Source: an uncultured Prevotella sp. (GTDB taxonomy: Bacteria; Bacteroidota; Bacteroidia; Bacteroidales; Bacteroidaceae). Taken from it: 62,001 bases of DNA. The DNA lies in assembly GCA_946403845.1 (NCBI GenBank), contig CAMJBL010000012.1:1-62001 (forward strand), written 5' to 3'. Shown here one piece after another: positions 27,921 to 36,032 of the stretch (positions are counted from its first letter, which is position 1; the number at the start of each line of letters is the position of its first letter). The notes under the pieces are model-generated. The model made no database searches. It was given only the letters and a program-made list of their open reading frames with translations, and was not told the origin of the DNA. The position numbers and the translations under genes are program-made.

Positions 27921-28772
27921 ATGATAATCAAGTGTCCAGAATGCGGTCATCAGGTAAGCGACCGCGCAAGAACCTGCCCATCGTGTGGCGTTGATATCGC
28001 AGGCAAGGTCATCCAATGCCCCGATTGTGGCGAATATATCTTCAAGGATGATCATGAGTGTCCGAACTGTCATTGCTCCATCAATGCAGCTGCCCCGGAG
28101 CCGGAAACGGTGCTGCCAAATAGTCTGAATACTCAGAGTACTCAGGTGATTCAGAATGGCCCGGTTGTTCCGACCCCGGTGGCCCCTGAGCCACCCAAGA
28201 AGAAGAGCCACAAGGGATTCTGGTCGGCCTTGATCATTGGCTTTGTATTGGCGCTCATCATCGTACTTCTCGGTATCTACTATGCGCAGAAGACCCAGAT
28301 GGAGAACGAATTGCGGGCCTATGAGAATGCCATGATGAGCAGTGAGCCTGCCGTGCTCCAGAATTTCCTCGACATGTATATCGAAGCCCCTGTTGCCCAT
28401 CGTGATTCCATCAAGGTGCATCTGCAGGCGCTGATGAAGATCGACCGTGACTGGGAAAACGCCCGTATCAGTCAGTCGAAGAAGGACCTCCAGCTCTTCA
28501 TCGACCGCAATCCCGACAATGTGCATGTGCGTGAGGCCCGTCAGATGATTGATTCCTTAGACTTTGAGTCGGCGAAGATGATGAACTCGATGGAGTCGTA
28601 TAAGAAGTATATGGAAGACCATGAGCAGGGCTATTATTACGATGAAGCCAAGAACGCCTACGACCGTCTGGAAGAGGAAATGGTGCGTGCTGCCCAGCTC
28701 AAGGCAGAACAGGATTCCATTGCCAAGGCCGCCGAAGCCGCCGCAGAATTACTCCTCAATGTGGGACAGTGA
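27921..28772 (+). CDS. Zinc-ribbon membrane protein
   Basis: A 283-aa protein with two N-terminal zinc ribbons: CPECGHQVSDRARTCPSCG (5-23) and CPDCG ..CPNCH (about 33-52). A Pro-rich linker follows, then one transmembrane helix (FWSALIIGFVLALIIVLLGIY, about 94-114) and an external helical, coiled-coil-prone domain rich in Glu/Lys. Residues about 67-79 (SLNTQSTQVIQNG) come from a nonamer array. Function unknown; this layout occurs in scaffolding or sensing proteins. It lies 13 nt after GH25 and its 3' end overlaps the opposite gene by 24 bp. Confidence 0.7.
   Translation: MIIKCPECGHQVSDRARTCPSCGVDIAGKVIQCPDCGEYIFKDDHECPNCHCSINAAAPEPETVLPNSLNTQSTQVIQNGPVVPTPVAPEPPKKKSHKGFWSALIIGFVLALIIVLLGIYYAQKTQMENELRAYENAMMSSEPAVLQNFLDMYIEAPVAHRDSIKVHLQALMKIDRDWENARISQSKKDLQLFIDRNPDNVHVREARQMIDSLDFESAKMMNSMESYKKYMEDHEQGYYYDEAKNAYDRLEEEMVRAAQLKAEQDSIAKAAEAAAELLLNVGQ
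28122..28156. repeat. In-frame nonamer array in zinc-ribbon gene
   Basis: Units TGAATACTC, AGAGTACTC, AGGTGATTC, AGAATGGCC, the same family as at 2238-2272. They encode the Gln/Ser/Thr linker. Confidence 0.75.
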
Positions 28773-29573
28773 ATGCGCGAACGAAGCGAAGAAGTTCGTT
28801 AGCGTCTCTGAAGGCAGATAGCGGAAGTAGTGTGCCGAGCGTCGGATGTGGCCTAATATAGCACTACTGTTGCTGGTATGCAGAAATACGCTTTCAGAAT
28901 CCTGTGAGAAATAGAATTCCTCAGCACGAGTGTTTGTGAACTCCGTCAGTTCCTGTGCAACCCGTTCCATACGCTTGTCAGGCTCTCCCACGAGAAATGG
29001 AACCTCCTCCTTGCTGAATCCGAACATCTGGATGAGCAGGGCGCCCTCAAGTTGCGCCATCGGGGTGAAGCCTAATGTCTTAAGCCATTGATTTAACGTC
29101 TGGAAATCCACGTGATGTCTCTCGGCAGAGAGGCACTTGCCAAGTTCCACCAGCTGATAAACAGGCATACCTTCGTTGAGGATGTGTCTGGCAACGTGGA
29201 TGATGATCAACAGCAACTGTCGTGTGGCAATATCCGACTGTTCATCGTCGAGAATAGCCTGTAGTTTCTTGTTCAGGATAGGATTCGTCAGGTGGTCGGC
29301 ACGTAACAGGTCGTTTTCTTCCTCTTGTTGTTCCTTCTGACGGGCTTCCAGGTTGGCCTTCTCCCATTCCTGGATCTGCTTTTCCGACAGGTGCAGGAAG
29401 AACTGCTCCTGGCATTGCCGGATACCCGCATAGACAGACGGGATGACCTGATGCATCAGCGCCAGTTGATACACCTTGTTCCATTTGCTGACCGACATCG
29501 GTTCTATCTGTTCCTGCTTGTTGAATTCACCACAGCGGATGAGCCGGAAGAAATTGCGTTGGATGATGTTCAT
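28749..29573 (-). CDS. NTP_transf_5-like helical protein, catalytic core apparently missing
   Basis: A 274-aa cytoplasmic protein. The N-terminal part (SKWNKVYQLALMHQVIPSVYAGI, as a spaced pattern W..V..LA..H.V.P.VY) and the C-terminal helical half recall the Bacteroidetes nucleotidyltransferase family NTP_transf_5. The central G-S-x(n)-D-x-D nucleotidyl-transfer segment is not visible; a Glu/Gln-rich stretch (KEQQEEENDLL) stands in its place. It may be a degenerate member or a different helical family. It lies 3 nt downstream of nhaC. Confidence 0.45.
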   Translation of the reverse strand: MNIIQRNFFRLIRCGEFNKQEQIEPMSVSKWNKVYQLALMHQVIPSVYAGIRQCQEQFFLHLSEKQIQEWEKANLEARQKEQQEEENDLLRADHLTNPILNKKLQAILDDEQSDIATRQLLLIIIHVARHILNEGMPVYQLVELGKCLSAERHHVDFQTLNQWLKTLGFTPMAQLEGALLIQMFGFSKEEVPFLVGEPDKRMERVAQELTEFTNTRAEEFYFSQDSESVFLHTSNSSAILGHIRRSAHYFRYLPSETLTNFFASFAHSLSHIEE

Positions 29574-29576
29574 GAT

Positions 29577-30851
29577 TTATGAGTAACGTCGTGGATAGCG
29601 GAATAGGATGGCCAACAGGGCAGCGATGCCGATGGCGAAAGGATAGAAGAGGTAGGGAATGATGCTGACGGGGCTGATGGCTGCCAGACCGGCGGCTATC
29701 AGCAGTTGGGCACCATAGGGAATCAGACCTTGTACGAAACAGGAGCTGGTGTCGAGGATGGAGGCTGCTTTCTTGTTGTCTACGCCATAGCGGTCGCCTA
29801 TCTGCTTGGCGATGCCGCCAACGGTGATGATGGCCACCGTATTGTTGGCCGTGCAGATGTCAACCAGTCCCACTAAGGCACCAATACACAGTTCGGCACC
29901 CCGTTTGTTATGGATATGCTTCACCATCCGCTGGATGATGAACTCAATACCGCCTTGCTGTTTGATCAGTTCCAGCATACCGCCTGCCATCATGGTAATG
30001 ATGATCAGCTCGCCCATGCCGATCATGCCGTCGCCCATGGCTTTCATCCAGCCGAAGACATCGAAACTGCCCGTCAGCATGCCGATACAACCCGTCAGCA
30101 CGACACCGAGCGTCAGCACGGCCATCACGTTCATACCGAAAATGGCCGTCACCAGTACGACGAGGTAGGGGATCACCTTGACCCATTCCACGGCATTGGT
30201 CGCATGGGCGGAATGAACATTGGCCCCCATGAAGTAGTAGACCACCAGAATCACCAACGCTGCAGGTATCACAATGAAGGCGTTCACCCGGAATTTGTCA
30301 CTCAGTTTGCAGCCTTGGGTAGACGTGGCGACGATGGTGGTATCCGAGATGAACGAGAGGTTGTCGCCGAAGAAGGAACCGCCAACGATGATGGCTGTCA
30401 TGAGCGCGAGATCCGTGCCTGTCTGCTGGGCGACACCCACGGCAATCGGTGTCAAGGCCACAATGGTGCCTACACTGGTGCCGATGGAAATAGAGATGAA
30501 ACAGGCTGCGAGGAACAAGCCTGCCAATAGCATGTGAGAGGGTAGGAGGTGAAGTGTCAGATTGACGGTGGCATCGATGCTCCCCATCACCTTGGCGGAA
30601 TTGGCAAAAGCACCCGCCAGCAGGAAGATCCAGATCATGAGCATCATCTGACTGGAAGCTGCACCGCGACTGAAACTTTCGATGCGGTCTTTTAAGGGCT
30701 TGTCGCGGAAGATGGCTACGGCATAGATGCTGGAGGCCATGAAGGCCACTGTGATTGGCACCTTGTAGAAGTCACCAACGATGATACTCGTCAGGAGATA
30801 TAACGTCACAAAGACGAGCAACGGACTCAGGGCTATTGAACCTCTTTTCAC
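29577..30851 (-). CDS. nhaC: NhaC-family Na+/H+ antiporter
   Basis: A 424-aa inner-membrane protein with about 11 hydrophobic helices. The NhaC signature GGSFFGDNLSFISDTTI (about 157-173) is present, with further polar residues in membrane segments (DICTANNTVAIIT). It exchanges Na+ for protons or carries a related organic ion; in this operon it may support uptake linked to uronate use. The start is GTG 30851, produced at the edge of an AAAGTTC array (AAAGTGAAAAG). Downstream of uxaA. Confidence 0.85.
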   Translation of the reverse strand: MKRGSIALSPLLVFVTLYLLTSIIVGDFYKVPITVAFMASSIYAVAIFRDKPLKDRIESFSRGAASSQMMLMIWIFLLAGAFANSAKVMGSIDATVNLTLHLLPSHMLLAGLFLAACFISISIGTSVGTIVALTPIAVGVAQQTGTDLALMTAIIVGGSFFGDNLSFISDTTIVATSTQGCKLSDKFRVNAFIVIPAALVILVVYYFMGANVHSAHATNAVEWVKVIPYLVVLVTAIFGMNVMAVLTLGVVLTGCIGMLTGSFDVFGWMKAMGDGMIGMGELIIITMMAGGMLELIKQQGGIEFIIQRMVKHIHNKRGAELCIGALVGLVDICTANNTVAIITVGGIAKQIGDRYGVDNKKAASILDTSSCFVQGLIPYGAQLLIAAGLAAISPVSIIPYLFYPFAIGIAALLAILFRYPRRYS

Positions 30852-30888
30852 TTTGAACTTTGAGCTTTGAGCTTTGAACTTTATGATG
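30850..30888. repeat. AAAGTTC-family array (uxaA-nhaC gap)
   Basis: On the minus strand: head GTCATCAT, then AAAGTTC, AAAGCTC, AAAGCTC, AAAGTTC, AAAGTG. The last unit gives the nhaC GTG start. Confidence 0.85.
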
Positions 30889-30905
30889 ACCTTTCGTTCA
30901 AAGTC

Positions 30906-32444
30906 TTACAGCGTGACACCATTCTTGAAGATCGAGATCTCGCGATAGCCATTCTCCTCATTCCTTGCGGGTTGTCCACTGGCTACTGCGAGCACCTTAT
31001 CGATGAATTCCGGTACTAACTCCTGCATCGTGCGGCCTTCCACCAGTTGGCCGGCCGAGAAGTCCACCCAATTGGGCTTGTTCTTTGCCAGCGTGGGATT
31101 CGTGGCCACCTTCATCGTAGGCACAAAGGTGCCGAAGGGTGTTCCGCGTCCTGTGGTGAAGAGCACAATATGACACCCGCATGAAGCGAGGGCCGTTGAG
31201 GCTACCAGGTCGTTGCCCGGAGCAGACAGGAGATTCAGGCCTTTCTGCGTTAAACGGTCGCCATATTCCATCACACCGCTCACTGGGGCCTTGCCACATT
31301 TCTGTGTACAACCTAGGGCCTTGTCTTCGAGGGTGGAAATGCCACCGGCCTTATTACCTGGTGAGGGGTTTTCACCCACAGGCTCCCCATGCGACAGGAA
31401 ATATTCCTTGAAGTTATTGATCATCGATACCGTCTGATGGAAGAGTTCCTCTGTACGGCAACGGTTCATCAGAATGGTCTCTGCACCAAACATCTCAGGC
31501 ACTTCCGTCAGGACGCTGGTTCCTCCCTGGGCTACCAGCCAGTCGCTGAATTCGCCAACCAACGGATTGGCCGTGATGCCGCTGAAGCCATCGCTGCCAC
31601 CGCACTTCAAACCGACGCGGAGTTCGCTGACGGGGACCTTTTCACGTTGGTCTTTTCGGGCGATGTCGTAGAGGTCGCGAAGGATCTGCATACCGGCCTC
31701 CACCTCGTCGCCTTCCACCCTCTGGGTCACCAGCAGCTTGATGCGGTCTTTGTCGTAATCGCCCAGCATGGCCATGAAATCCTCAGGCTGGTTGTTCTCA
31801 CAACCCAGGCTCAATACCAACACACCGCCGGCATTTGGATGCAGACAGATGTCGCGTAACACCTTCCGGGTATTCTCATGATCCTCCGAGAGTTGTGAAC
31901 AGCCATAGTTGTGATGCCAGGCATAAACGCTGTCGATACCACTTTGAACTTTGAGGTTTGAGCTTTGAACTTTATGATAACCGTCAAGGCCGATTTCTTT
32001 TCGTAACTGTTCGGCGAGGCGCTCGGCAATGCCGTTGACGCAGCCGACCGTGGGGACAATCCATATCTCATTACGAACGCCCACATCGCCATTCTGACGC
32101 TTATAACCCATGAAGGTGCGGTTTTCTTTCTTGATGGTCAGCTCTTCGCCAACGGGGTTGTAAGTGTATTCAAGCGTACCTGAAAGATTAGTCTTCAGGT
32201 TATTCTCGTTCACCCAGTCGCCTGCTTTCAGATCTTCCCGGGCATGACCGATGGGATAGCCGTATTTGATGATGTCTTCACCTTTCTGCACATCTTTGAT
32301 AAGTACCTTGTGACCTGCAGGCGTATCCTGATTCAGGACGACGGTCTTGCCATCGATGGTAATGATTTCTCCTTTTTTCTTAGGCTGCAAGCAGACTACT
32401 ACACTGTCTGCCGGATTAATTTTTAAGTAAGTTGCCAATTCCAT
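30906..32444 (-). CDS. uxaA: Altronate dehydratase
   Basis: A 512-aa dehydratase that converts D-altronate to 2-keto-3-deoxygluconate in galacturonate catabolism. An N-terminal SAF domain (about 1-95, with GHKVLIKDV and GYPIGHA) and the UxaA core with conserved Cys/His blocks (HHNYGCSQL, LGCENNQ, GLKCGGSDGFSGITANP) are present. Residues about 154-168 (YHKVQSSNLKVQS) are an insertion made of a headed AAAGTTC array. ATG 32444 was chosen: the longer frame runs into repeat sequence. The product feeds KdgK and Eda encoded divergently. Confidence 0.92.
   Translation of the reverse strand: MELATYLKINPADSVVVCLQPKKKGEIITIDGKTVVLNQDTPAGHKVLIKDVQKGEDIIKYGYPIGHAREDLKAGDWVNENNLKTNLSGTLEYTYNPVGEELTIKKENRTFMGYKRQNGDVGVRNEIWIVPTVGCVNGIAERLAEQLRKEIGLDGYHKVQSSNLKVQSGIDSVYAWHHNYGCSQLSEDHENTRKVLRDICLHPNAGGVLVLSLGCENNQPEDFMAMLGDYDKDRIKLLVTQRVEGDEVEAGMQILRDLYDIARKDQREKVPVSELRVGLKCGGSDGFSGITANPLVGEFSDWLVAQGGTSVLTEVPEMFGAETILMNRCRTEELFHQTVSMINNFKEYFLSHGEPVGENPSPGNKAGGISTLEDKALGCTQKCGKAPVSGVMEYGDRLTQKGLNLLSAPGNDLVASTALASCGCHIVLFTTGRGTPFGTFVPTMKVATNPTLAKNKPNWVDFSAGQLVEGRTMQELVPEFIDKVLAVASGQPARNEENGYREISIFKNGVTL
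31941..31980. repeat. In-frame AAAGTTC array inside uxaA
   Basis: On the minus strand: head TTATCAT, then AAAGTTC, AAAGCTC, AAACCTC, AAAGTTC, AAAGTGG. It is read as HKVQSSNLKVQS in the protein. Confidence 0.9.
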
Positions 32445-32449
32445 ATTAT

Positions 32450-32491
32450 TTACTTTTAACTTTGAACTTTGAGGTTTGAACTTTATGATTA
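32450..32491. repeat. AAAGTTC array, left end of the IVP cassette
   Basis: On the minus strand: head TAATCAT (32491 downward), then AAAGTTC, AAACCTC, AAAGTTC, AAAGTTA. The head TAA is the stop codon of the four-helix-bundle gene. Confidence 0.9.
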
Positions 32492-32854
32492 CAATTGTTT
32501 GGTTGCTTTTACTATTTTGGTTAATACACCGATTATTTTGCTGCATTCATCGGTGATGGAGTTGAATTCTTTATCTGTGAGATATTGGGTCTCATGCAGA
32601 AGGTCTAACCAGTAGGCTGATTCCGTTGCTTCCTTCAAGGCAACATTCATCTTATTGGCGAAGTCAGCTCTGCTTTGGGCATTTTTGCCTTCGAACACAT
32701 TTGCACCTATGCTGGTCCCTGAACGGAATAATTGTTTTGAAATAATAAATTCTGATTTTTCCTCTTTCAAGAATTTGTACAGATTCACTATCCGAATCGC
32801 GAAAGCTTTCGAAATCTCATATATATTATTCTCTACCTCTTTTTTCTCAAGCAT
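32489..32854 (-). CDS. Four-helix-bundle protein (23S rRNA intervening-sequence protein family)
   Basis: A 121-aa all-helical protein of the IVP/four-helix-bundle family. The family pattern is clear: KAFAIRIVNLYKFL, then QLFRSGTSIGANVFEG (about 42-57), then a long helix with KMNVALKEATESAYWLDLLHET. Such genes occur inside 23S rRNA intervening sequences and as scattered single genes; the function is unknown. Here it interrupts an otherwise coherent lacI-uxaA operon and is bracketed on both sides by inverted AAAGTTC arrays whose heads touch its start and stop. The context suggests insertion as a cassette. Confidence 0.9.
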   Translation of the reverse strand: MLEKKEVENNIYEISKAFAIRIVNLYKFLKEEKSEFIISKQLFRSGTSIGANVFEGKNAQSRADFANKMNVALKEATESAYWLDLLHETQYLTDKEFNSITDECSKIIGVLTKIVKATKQL

Positions 32855-32857
32855 AAG

Positions 32858-32897
32858 TAATCATAAAGTTCAAAGTTCAAACCTCAAAGCTCAAAGT
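32858..32897. repeat. AAAGTTC array, right end of the IVP cassette
   Basis: On the plus strand: head TAATCAT, then AAAGTTC, AAAGTTC, AAACCTC, AAAGCTC, AAAGTCT. It is the inverted counterpart of 32450-32491 with one extra unit. Confidence 0.9.
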
Positions 32898-33965
32898 CTA
32901 TATCGCTTTTCGTCGGTAGAAGTCGACGTTTTCTTTGGTGAGGATCTCGATGGGCATGTAGTTGACGGGGTTCACCTCTCGTTTCAGCACGATGGCATTG
33001 AAGAGGGCATCCACACTGGCATAGCCTTGCTGATAGGCATGCTGGGCAATCAGGAAAGAGATACTCCCCTGACGGATACAGACCTCGTTTTTGGGCACCA
33101 TGTCATAACCCATGATCTGAATATTCCGACGATTACTTTTCTTTAAGAACTCTCCAACGATATGCGCCTTTGAATTGAACGTGATGCAATGGTGGACATG
33201 TGGGTGCTCCTTGAAGAATTTCTCCAGGATAGAATCATATTCCACGCGCTCCTCATCCAAGGGTAAGTCTACTTCGGTGATCTTGACATCAGGGAAATGG
33301 TCCACCATATAGTGGCGGAATCCTGTTTCGCGGTTGGCCTGTTGTTTTGATCCCACCTTGCCATCGCGTGTCTGCTTGACCAGCGCAATCTCTTTCTCTT
33401 TGGAGGCGATGAGCATCAGCATACGAGCAGCAAAGTATCCACTGGCAAAAGAGTCTTGTCCGAAAAAGGCCAAGGGCTTCAGGTCGGGCATATAGCTGTC
33501 GAGCAATACGTAGGGAATGCCTCTGTCTATCAGCTTCTCGGTAAAGCGCGCGGTCTGCTCAAGGGTTGTGGGCACAATGATGACGCCGTCGAACTTCTCG
33601 GTGAAGAACTCCCGAACCATGCGGGTGAACGACGCATTGTTGAAGCGCTCATAATAGATGAACTTCAGGGTGATGCCAAAATCGCGACGGAAGTCGGTAC
33701 AAGCCTGGGCGCCTTCCTCGATCTCGTCCCAATAGGCTTCCTGCTCATGTTTGGGAAGCACACAATAGAATGTGTATTTCTTATTGTATGCAAGGGCGGA
33801 GGCATACATGTTTGGCTTGTAGTCCATCTCAGCCAACGCCTTATTGACCTTCTCAAGTGCTGATTTGGATACATTCGGACGATTGTGGAGTACGCGGTCG
33901 ACAGTACCTACCGAGACGCCAGCGCGTTCGGCGATATCCTTGATTCTGATGTTCTCTTTTCCCAT
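32898..33965 (-). CDS. LacI-family transcriptional regulator
   Basis: A 355-aa regulator. The N-terminal helix-turn-helix and hinge are typical (IRIKDIAERAGVSVGTVDRVLHN, given in pieces: KDIAERAGVS then GTVDRVLHN, residues about 6-30). A periplasmic-binding-protein-like effector domain follows, with a DGVIIVPTT turn and IQIMGYDMVPKNE. It probably senses a uronate or hexonate intermediate. ATG 33965 is fixed by the promoter at 33988. It heads the minus-strand operon with uxaA and nhaC and is divergent from kdgK; a CG-centred palindrome (34027-34048) lies between the promoters. Confidence 0.9.
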   Translation of the reverse strand: MGKENIRIKDIAERAGVSVGTVDRVLHNRPNVSKSALEKVNKALAEMDYKPNMYASALAYNKKYTFYCVLPKHEQEAYWDEIEEGAQACTDFRRDFGITLKFIYYERFNNASFTRMVREFFTEKFDGVIIVPTTLEQTARFTEKLIDRGIPYVLLDSYMPDLKPLAFFGQDSFASGYFAARMLMLIASKEKEIALVKQTRDGKVGSKQQANRETGFRHYMVDHFPDVKITEVDLPLDEERVEYDSILEKFFKEHPHVHHCITFNSKAHIVGEFLKKSNRRNIQIMGYDMVPKNEVCIRQGSISFLIAQHAYQQGYASVDALFNAIVLKREVNPVNYMPIEILTKENVDFYRRKAI

Positions 33966-33987
33966 TTCGTTTGATGCTTTTGCCGTG

Positions 33988-34019
33988 CAAAGGTACAAAT
34001 AATAATTGATTCCACCAAA
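33988..34019 (-). promoter_or_regulatory. Promoter of the lacI-uxaA operon
   Basis: Minus strand: -33 TTTG (34019-34016), a 20-nt spacer, and -7 TACCTTTG (33995-33988). Confidence 0.85.
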
Positions 34020-34026
34020 TGATTTT

Positions 34027-34048
34027 GTTACGAAATCGTTTCCGTAAC
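34027..34048. promoter_or_regulatory. Candidate LacI-type operator
   Basis: A 22-bp palindrome: arms GTTACG and CGTAAC around GAAATCGTTTC-like sequence with a central CG, the usual LacI/PurR operator symmetry. It lies 8 bp from the lacI -33 box and 28 bp from that of kdgK. Confidence 0.65.
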
Positions 34049-34075
34049 TTTTCTGCCCTTTTTAGGTGTAGAATA

Positions 34076-34107
34076 TTTGGTAGTTTCAGAAAAAAGTCGT
34101 ACTTTTG
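34076..34107 (+). promoter_or_regulatory. Promoter of kdgK
   Basis: -33 TTTG (34076-34079), a 20-nt spacer, and -7 TACTTTTG (34100-34107). Confidence 0.85.
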
Positions 34108-34159
34108 TCCTCGAATTCAAGAAAATAGTATTAATCTATAAAACAAAAGCAAAAAAGCA

Positions 34160-35182
34160 ATGGCAAAAATCGTAACATTGGGCGAGATTATGCTTCGCCT
34201 TTCCCCACAGGGAAACGACCGTTTCATTCAGAGTGAATCATTCCGCATCATCCCTGGTGGTGGTGAGGCAAATGTGGCTATCTCAGTCGCTAACTATGGC
34301 CATGAAGCTTACTTCGTTTCAAAGCTTCCTAAGCACGAGATTGGTCAGATTGCCGTCAACGCACTGCGCCGCTATGGTGTCAACACCGAGTATATTACCC
34401 GTGGTGGTGATCGCGTGGGACTGTACTATGCTGAAACGGGTGCTTCTATGCGTCCCTCGAAGGTTATCTACGACCGTGCCCATTCTTCTATCGCCGAGGC
34501 TGTTCCTTCAGATTTCGACTTCGACAAGATCATGGAAGGTGCTGCCTGGTTCCACTGGAGCGGTATCACGCCTGCCATCTCTGACAAGGCTGCAGAGCTG
34601 ACGAAGCTTGCCTGTGAGGCCGCCAAGCGTCATGGTGTCACGGTTTCCGTCGACCTGAATTTCCGCAAGAAGCTCTGGACTTCTGAGAAGGCGATCTCCA
34701 TCATGCGTCCCCTGATGCAGTATGTCGATGTGTGTATCGGTAATGAGGAGGATGCTGAGCTGTGTCTGGGCTTCAAGCCCGATGCCGACGTAGAGGGTGG
34801 TAAGACGGATGCTGCTGGTTATGAGGGCATCTTTAAGCAGATGATGAAGGAGTTCGGATTCAAGTATGTGGTTTCTACACTTCGCGAGAGCTATAGTGCA
34901 ACCTATAATGGCTGGAAGGCACTGATCTATGATGGTAAGGAGTTCTATCAGTCAAAGCGCTACGAGATCAATCCGATCATCGACCGCGTAGGTGGTGGCG
35001 ACTCCTTCTCAGGTGGCTTGATTCATGGCCTTCTGACAAAGGCTACTCAGGGCGAGGCCCTTGAATTTGCGGTGGCTGCATCAGCCCTGAAGCACACCAT
35101 CAATGGTGACTTCAACCTGGTTTCTGCCGAAGAGGTCGAGTCGCTCGCAGGTGGTAACGCCAGTGGCCGCGTACAGCGCTAA
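34160..35182 (+). CDS. kdgK: 2-dehydro-3-deoxygluconokinase
   Basis: A 340-aa PfkB/ribokinase-family kinase that phosphorylates 2-keto-3-deoxygluconate to KDPG with ATP. Family motifs are the N-terminal GGGEANVAIS (about 33-42) and the C-terminal anion-hole/catalytic-base signature DRVGGGDSFSGGLIHG (about 276-291). It follows UxaA in the galacturonate pathway and precedes eda. Divergent from the LacI-type regulator. The intergenic stretch to eda (126 bp) is filled by AAAGTTC arrays in both orientations. Confidence 0.93.
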   Translation: MAKIVTLGEIMLRLSPQGNDRFIQSESFRIIPGGGEANVAISVANYGHEAYFVSKLPKHEIGQIAVNALRRYGVNTEYITRGGDRVGLYYAETGASMRPSKVIYDRAHSSIAEAVPSDFDFDKIMEGAAWFHWSGITPAISDKAAELTKLACEAAKRHGVTVSVDLNFRKKLWTSEKAISIMRPLMQYVDVCIGNEEDAELCLGFKPDADVEGGKTDAAGYEGIFKQMMKEFGFKYVVSTLRESYSATYNGWKALIYDGKEFYQSKRYEINPIIDRVGGGDSFSGGLIHGLLTKATQGEALEFAVAASALKHTINGDFNLVSAEEVESLAGGNASGRVQR

Positions 35183-35305
35183 ACATTGAACTTTGAACTT
35201 TGAGCTTTGAACTTTTTGATTAGTTTTAAAGACAGTCGTAAGTTCCGAGCTCAAAGCTCAAAGTAAAAGGTAATCATAAATTTCAAAGTTCAAAGCTCAA
35301 AGTAA
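35183..35305. repeat. Opposed AAAGTTC arrays between kdgK and eda
   Basis: 35183-35220 reads on the minus strand as AATCAAAAAGTTC then heptamers. 35241-35264 carries units without a head. 35271-35305 has head TAATCAT with units AAATTTC, AAAGTTC, AAAGCTC. The array runs up to 4 nt before the eda ATG. Confidence 0.85.
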
Positions 35306-35308
35306 AAT

Positions 35309-35977
35309 ATGGCAAAGTTTGATAAAATTGCAGTTTTGAAGAAGATCGGTGATACTGGTATGGTACCCGTTTTTTATCACAAGGATCTTGAGACCTGTAA
35401 GAATGTTGTTAAGGCTTGCTACGAGGGTGGTGTCCGTGCGTTTGAGTTTACGAATCGCGGCGACTTCGCTCAGGAGATCTTCGGTGAGTTGGTGAAATGG
35501 GCCGATAAGGAGTGCCCTGAACTGGCTCTGGGAATTGGCTCTATCGTTGATGCACCCACAGCAGCTATGTATATCCAGTTAGGCGCCTGCTTTGTGGTGG
35601 GTCCTCTGCTGAATCCTGACATTGCTCCGGTGTGTAACCGTCGTCTCATTCCTTATTGCCCGGGCTGTATGACCGTTTCGGAAATCGGTAAGGCACAGGA
35701 ATTAGGATGCGACCTCACGAAGGTGTTCCCCGGTGATGTCGTCGGTCCTAACATGGTGAAAGGCCTGAAAGCCCCGATGCCCTGGTCGAAGATCATGGTG
35801 ACTGGTGGTGTAGCCCCTGAAGAGGAGAACCTGAAGGGTTGGTTTAAGGCTGGTGTCTTCTGCGTGGGAATGGGTTCTAAACTCTTCCCCTCAGACAAAG
35901 TGAAAGCTGGCGACTGGCAGTACGTGACCGACAAGTGCAAGGAAGCACTGGGTTACGTGGCCAATGCTCGCGCTTAA
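35309..35977 (+). CDS. eda: KDPG/KHG aldolase
   Basis: A 222-aa class I aldolase that splits KDPG into pyruvate and glyceraldehyde 3-phosphate (and may act on 4-hydroxy-2-oxoglutarate). Visible are the Glu in AFEFTNRG (about 45), GSIVDAPTA, and the Schiff-base Lys in [14 protein letters not shown] (about 139). The length is typical. Ends the plus-strand KDG branch; followed by a strong terminator. Confidence 0.92.
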   Translation: MAKFDKIAVLKKIGDTGMVPVFYHKDLETCKNVVKACYEGGVRAFEFTNRGDFAQEIFGELVKWADKECPELALGIGSIVDAPTAAMYIQLGACFVVGPLLNPDIAPVCNRRLIPYCPGCMTVSEIGKAQELGCDLTKVFPGDVVGPNMVKGLKAPMPWSKIMVTGGVAPEEENLKGWFKAGVFCVGMGSKLFPSDKVKAGDWQYVTDKCKEALGYVANARA

Positions 35978-35987
35978 TATCTATTAA

Positions 35988-36028
35988 AATCCCTCTCGCT
36001 GCCAAGATGGCGGGAGGGATTGTTTTTT
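35988..36028 (+). terminator. Terminator after eda
   Basis: A 12-bp stem AATCCCTCTCGC/GCGGGAGGGATT (one G-U pair), a 10-nt loop, then TTTTTT (36023-36028), only 5 nt before the next ATG. Confidence 0.9.
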
Positions 36029-36032
36029 GCTT

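Noticed and set aside
32489..32854. Toxin-antitoxin component
   Set aside because: The sequence follows the four-helix-bundle/IVP family and has no partner gene in the cassette.
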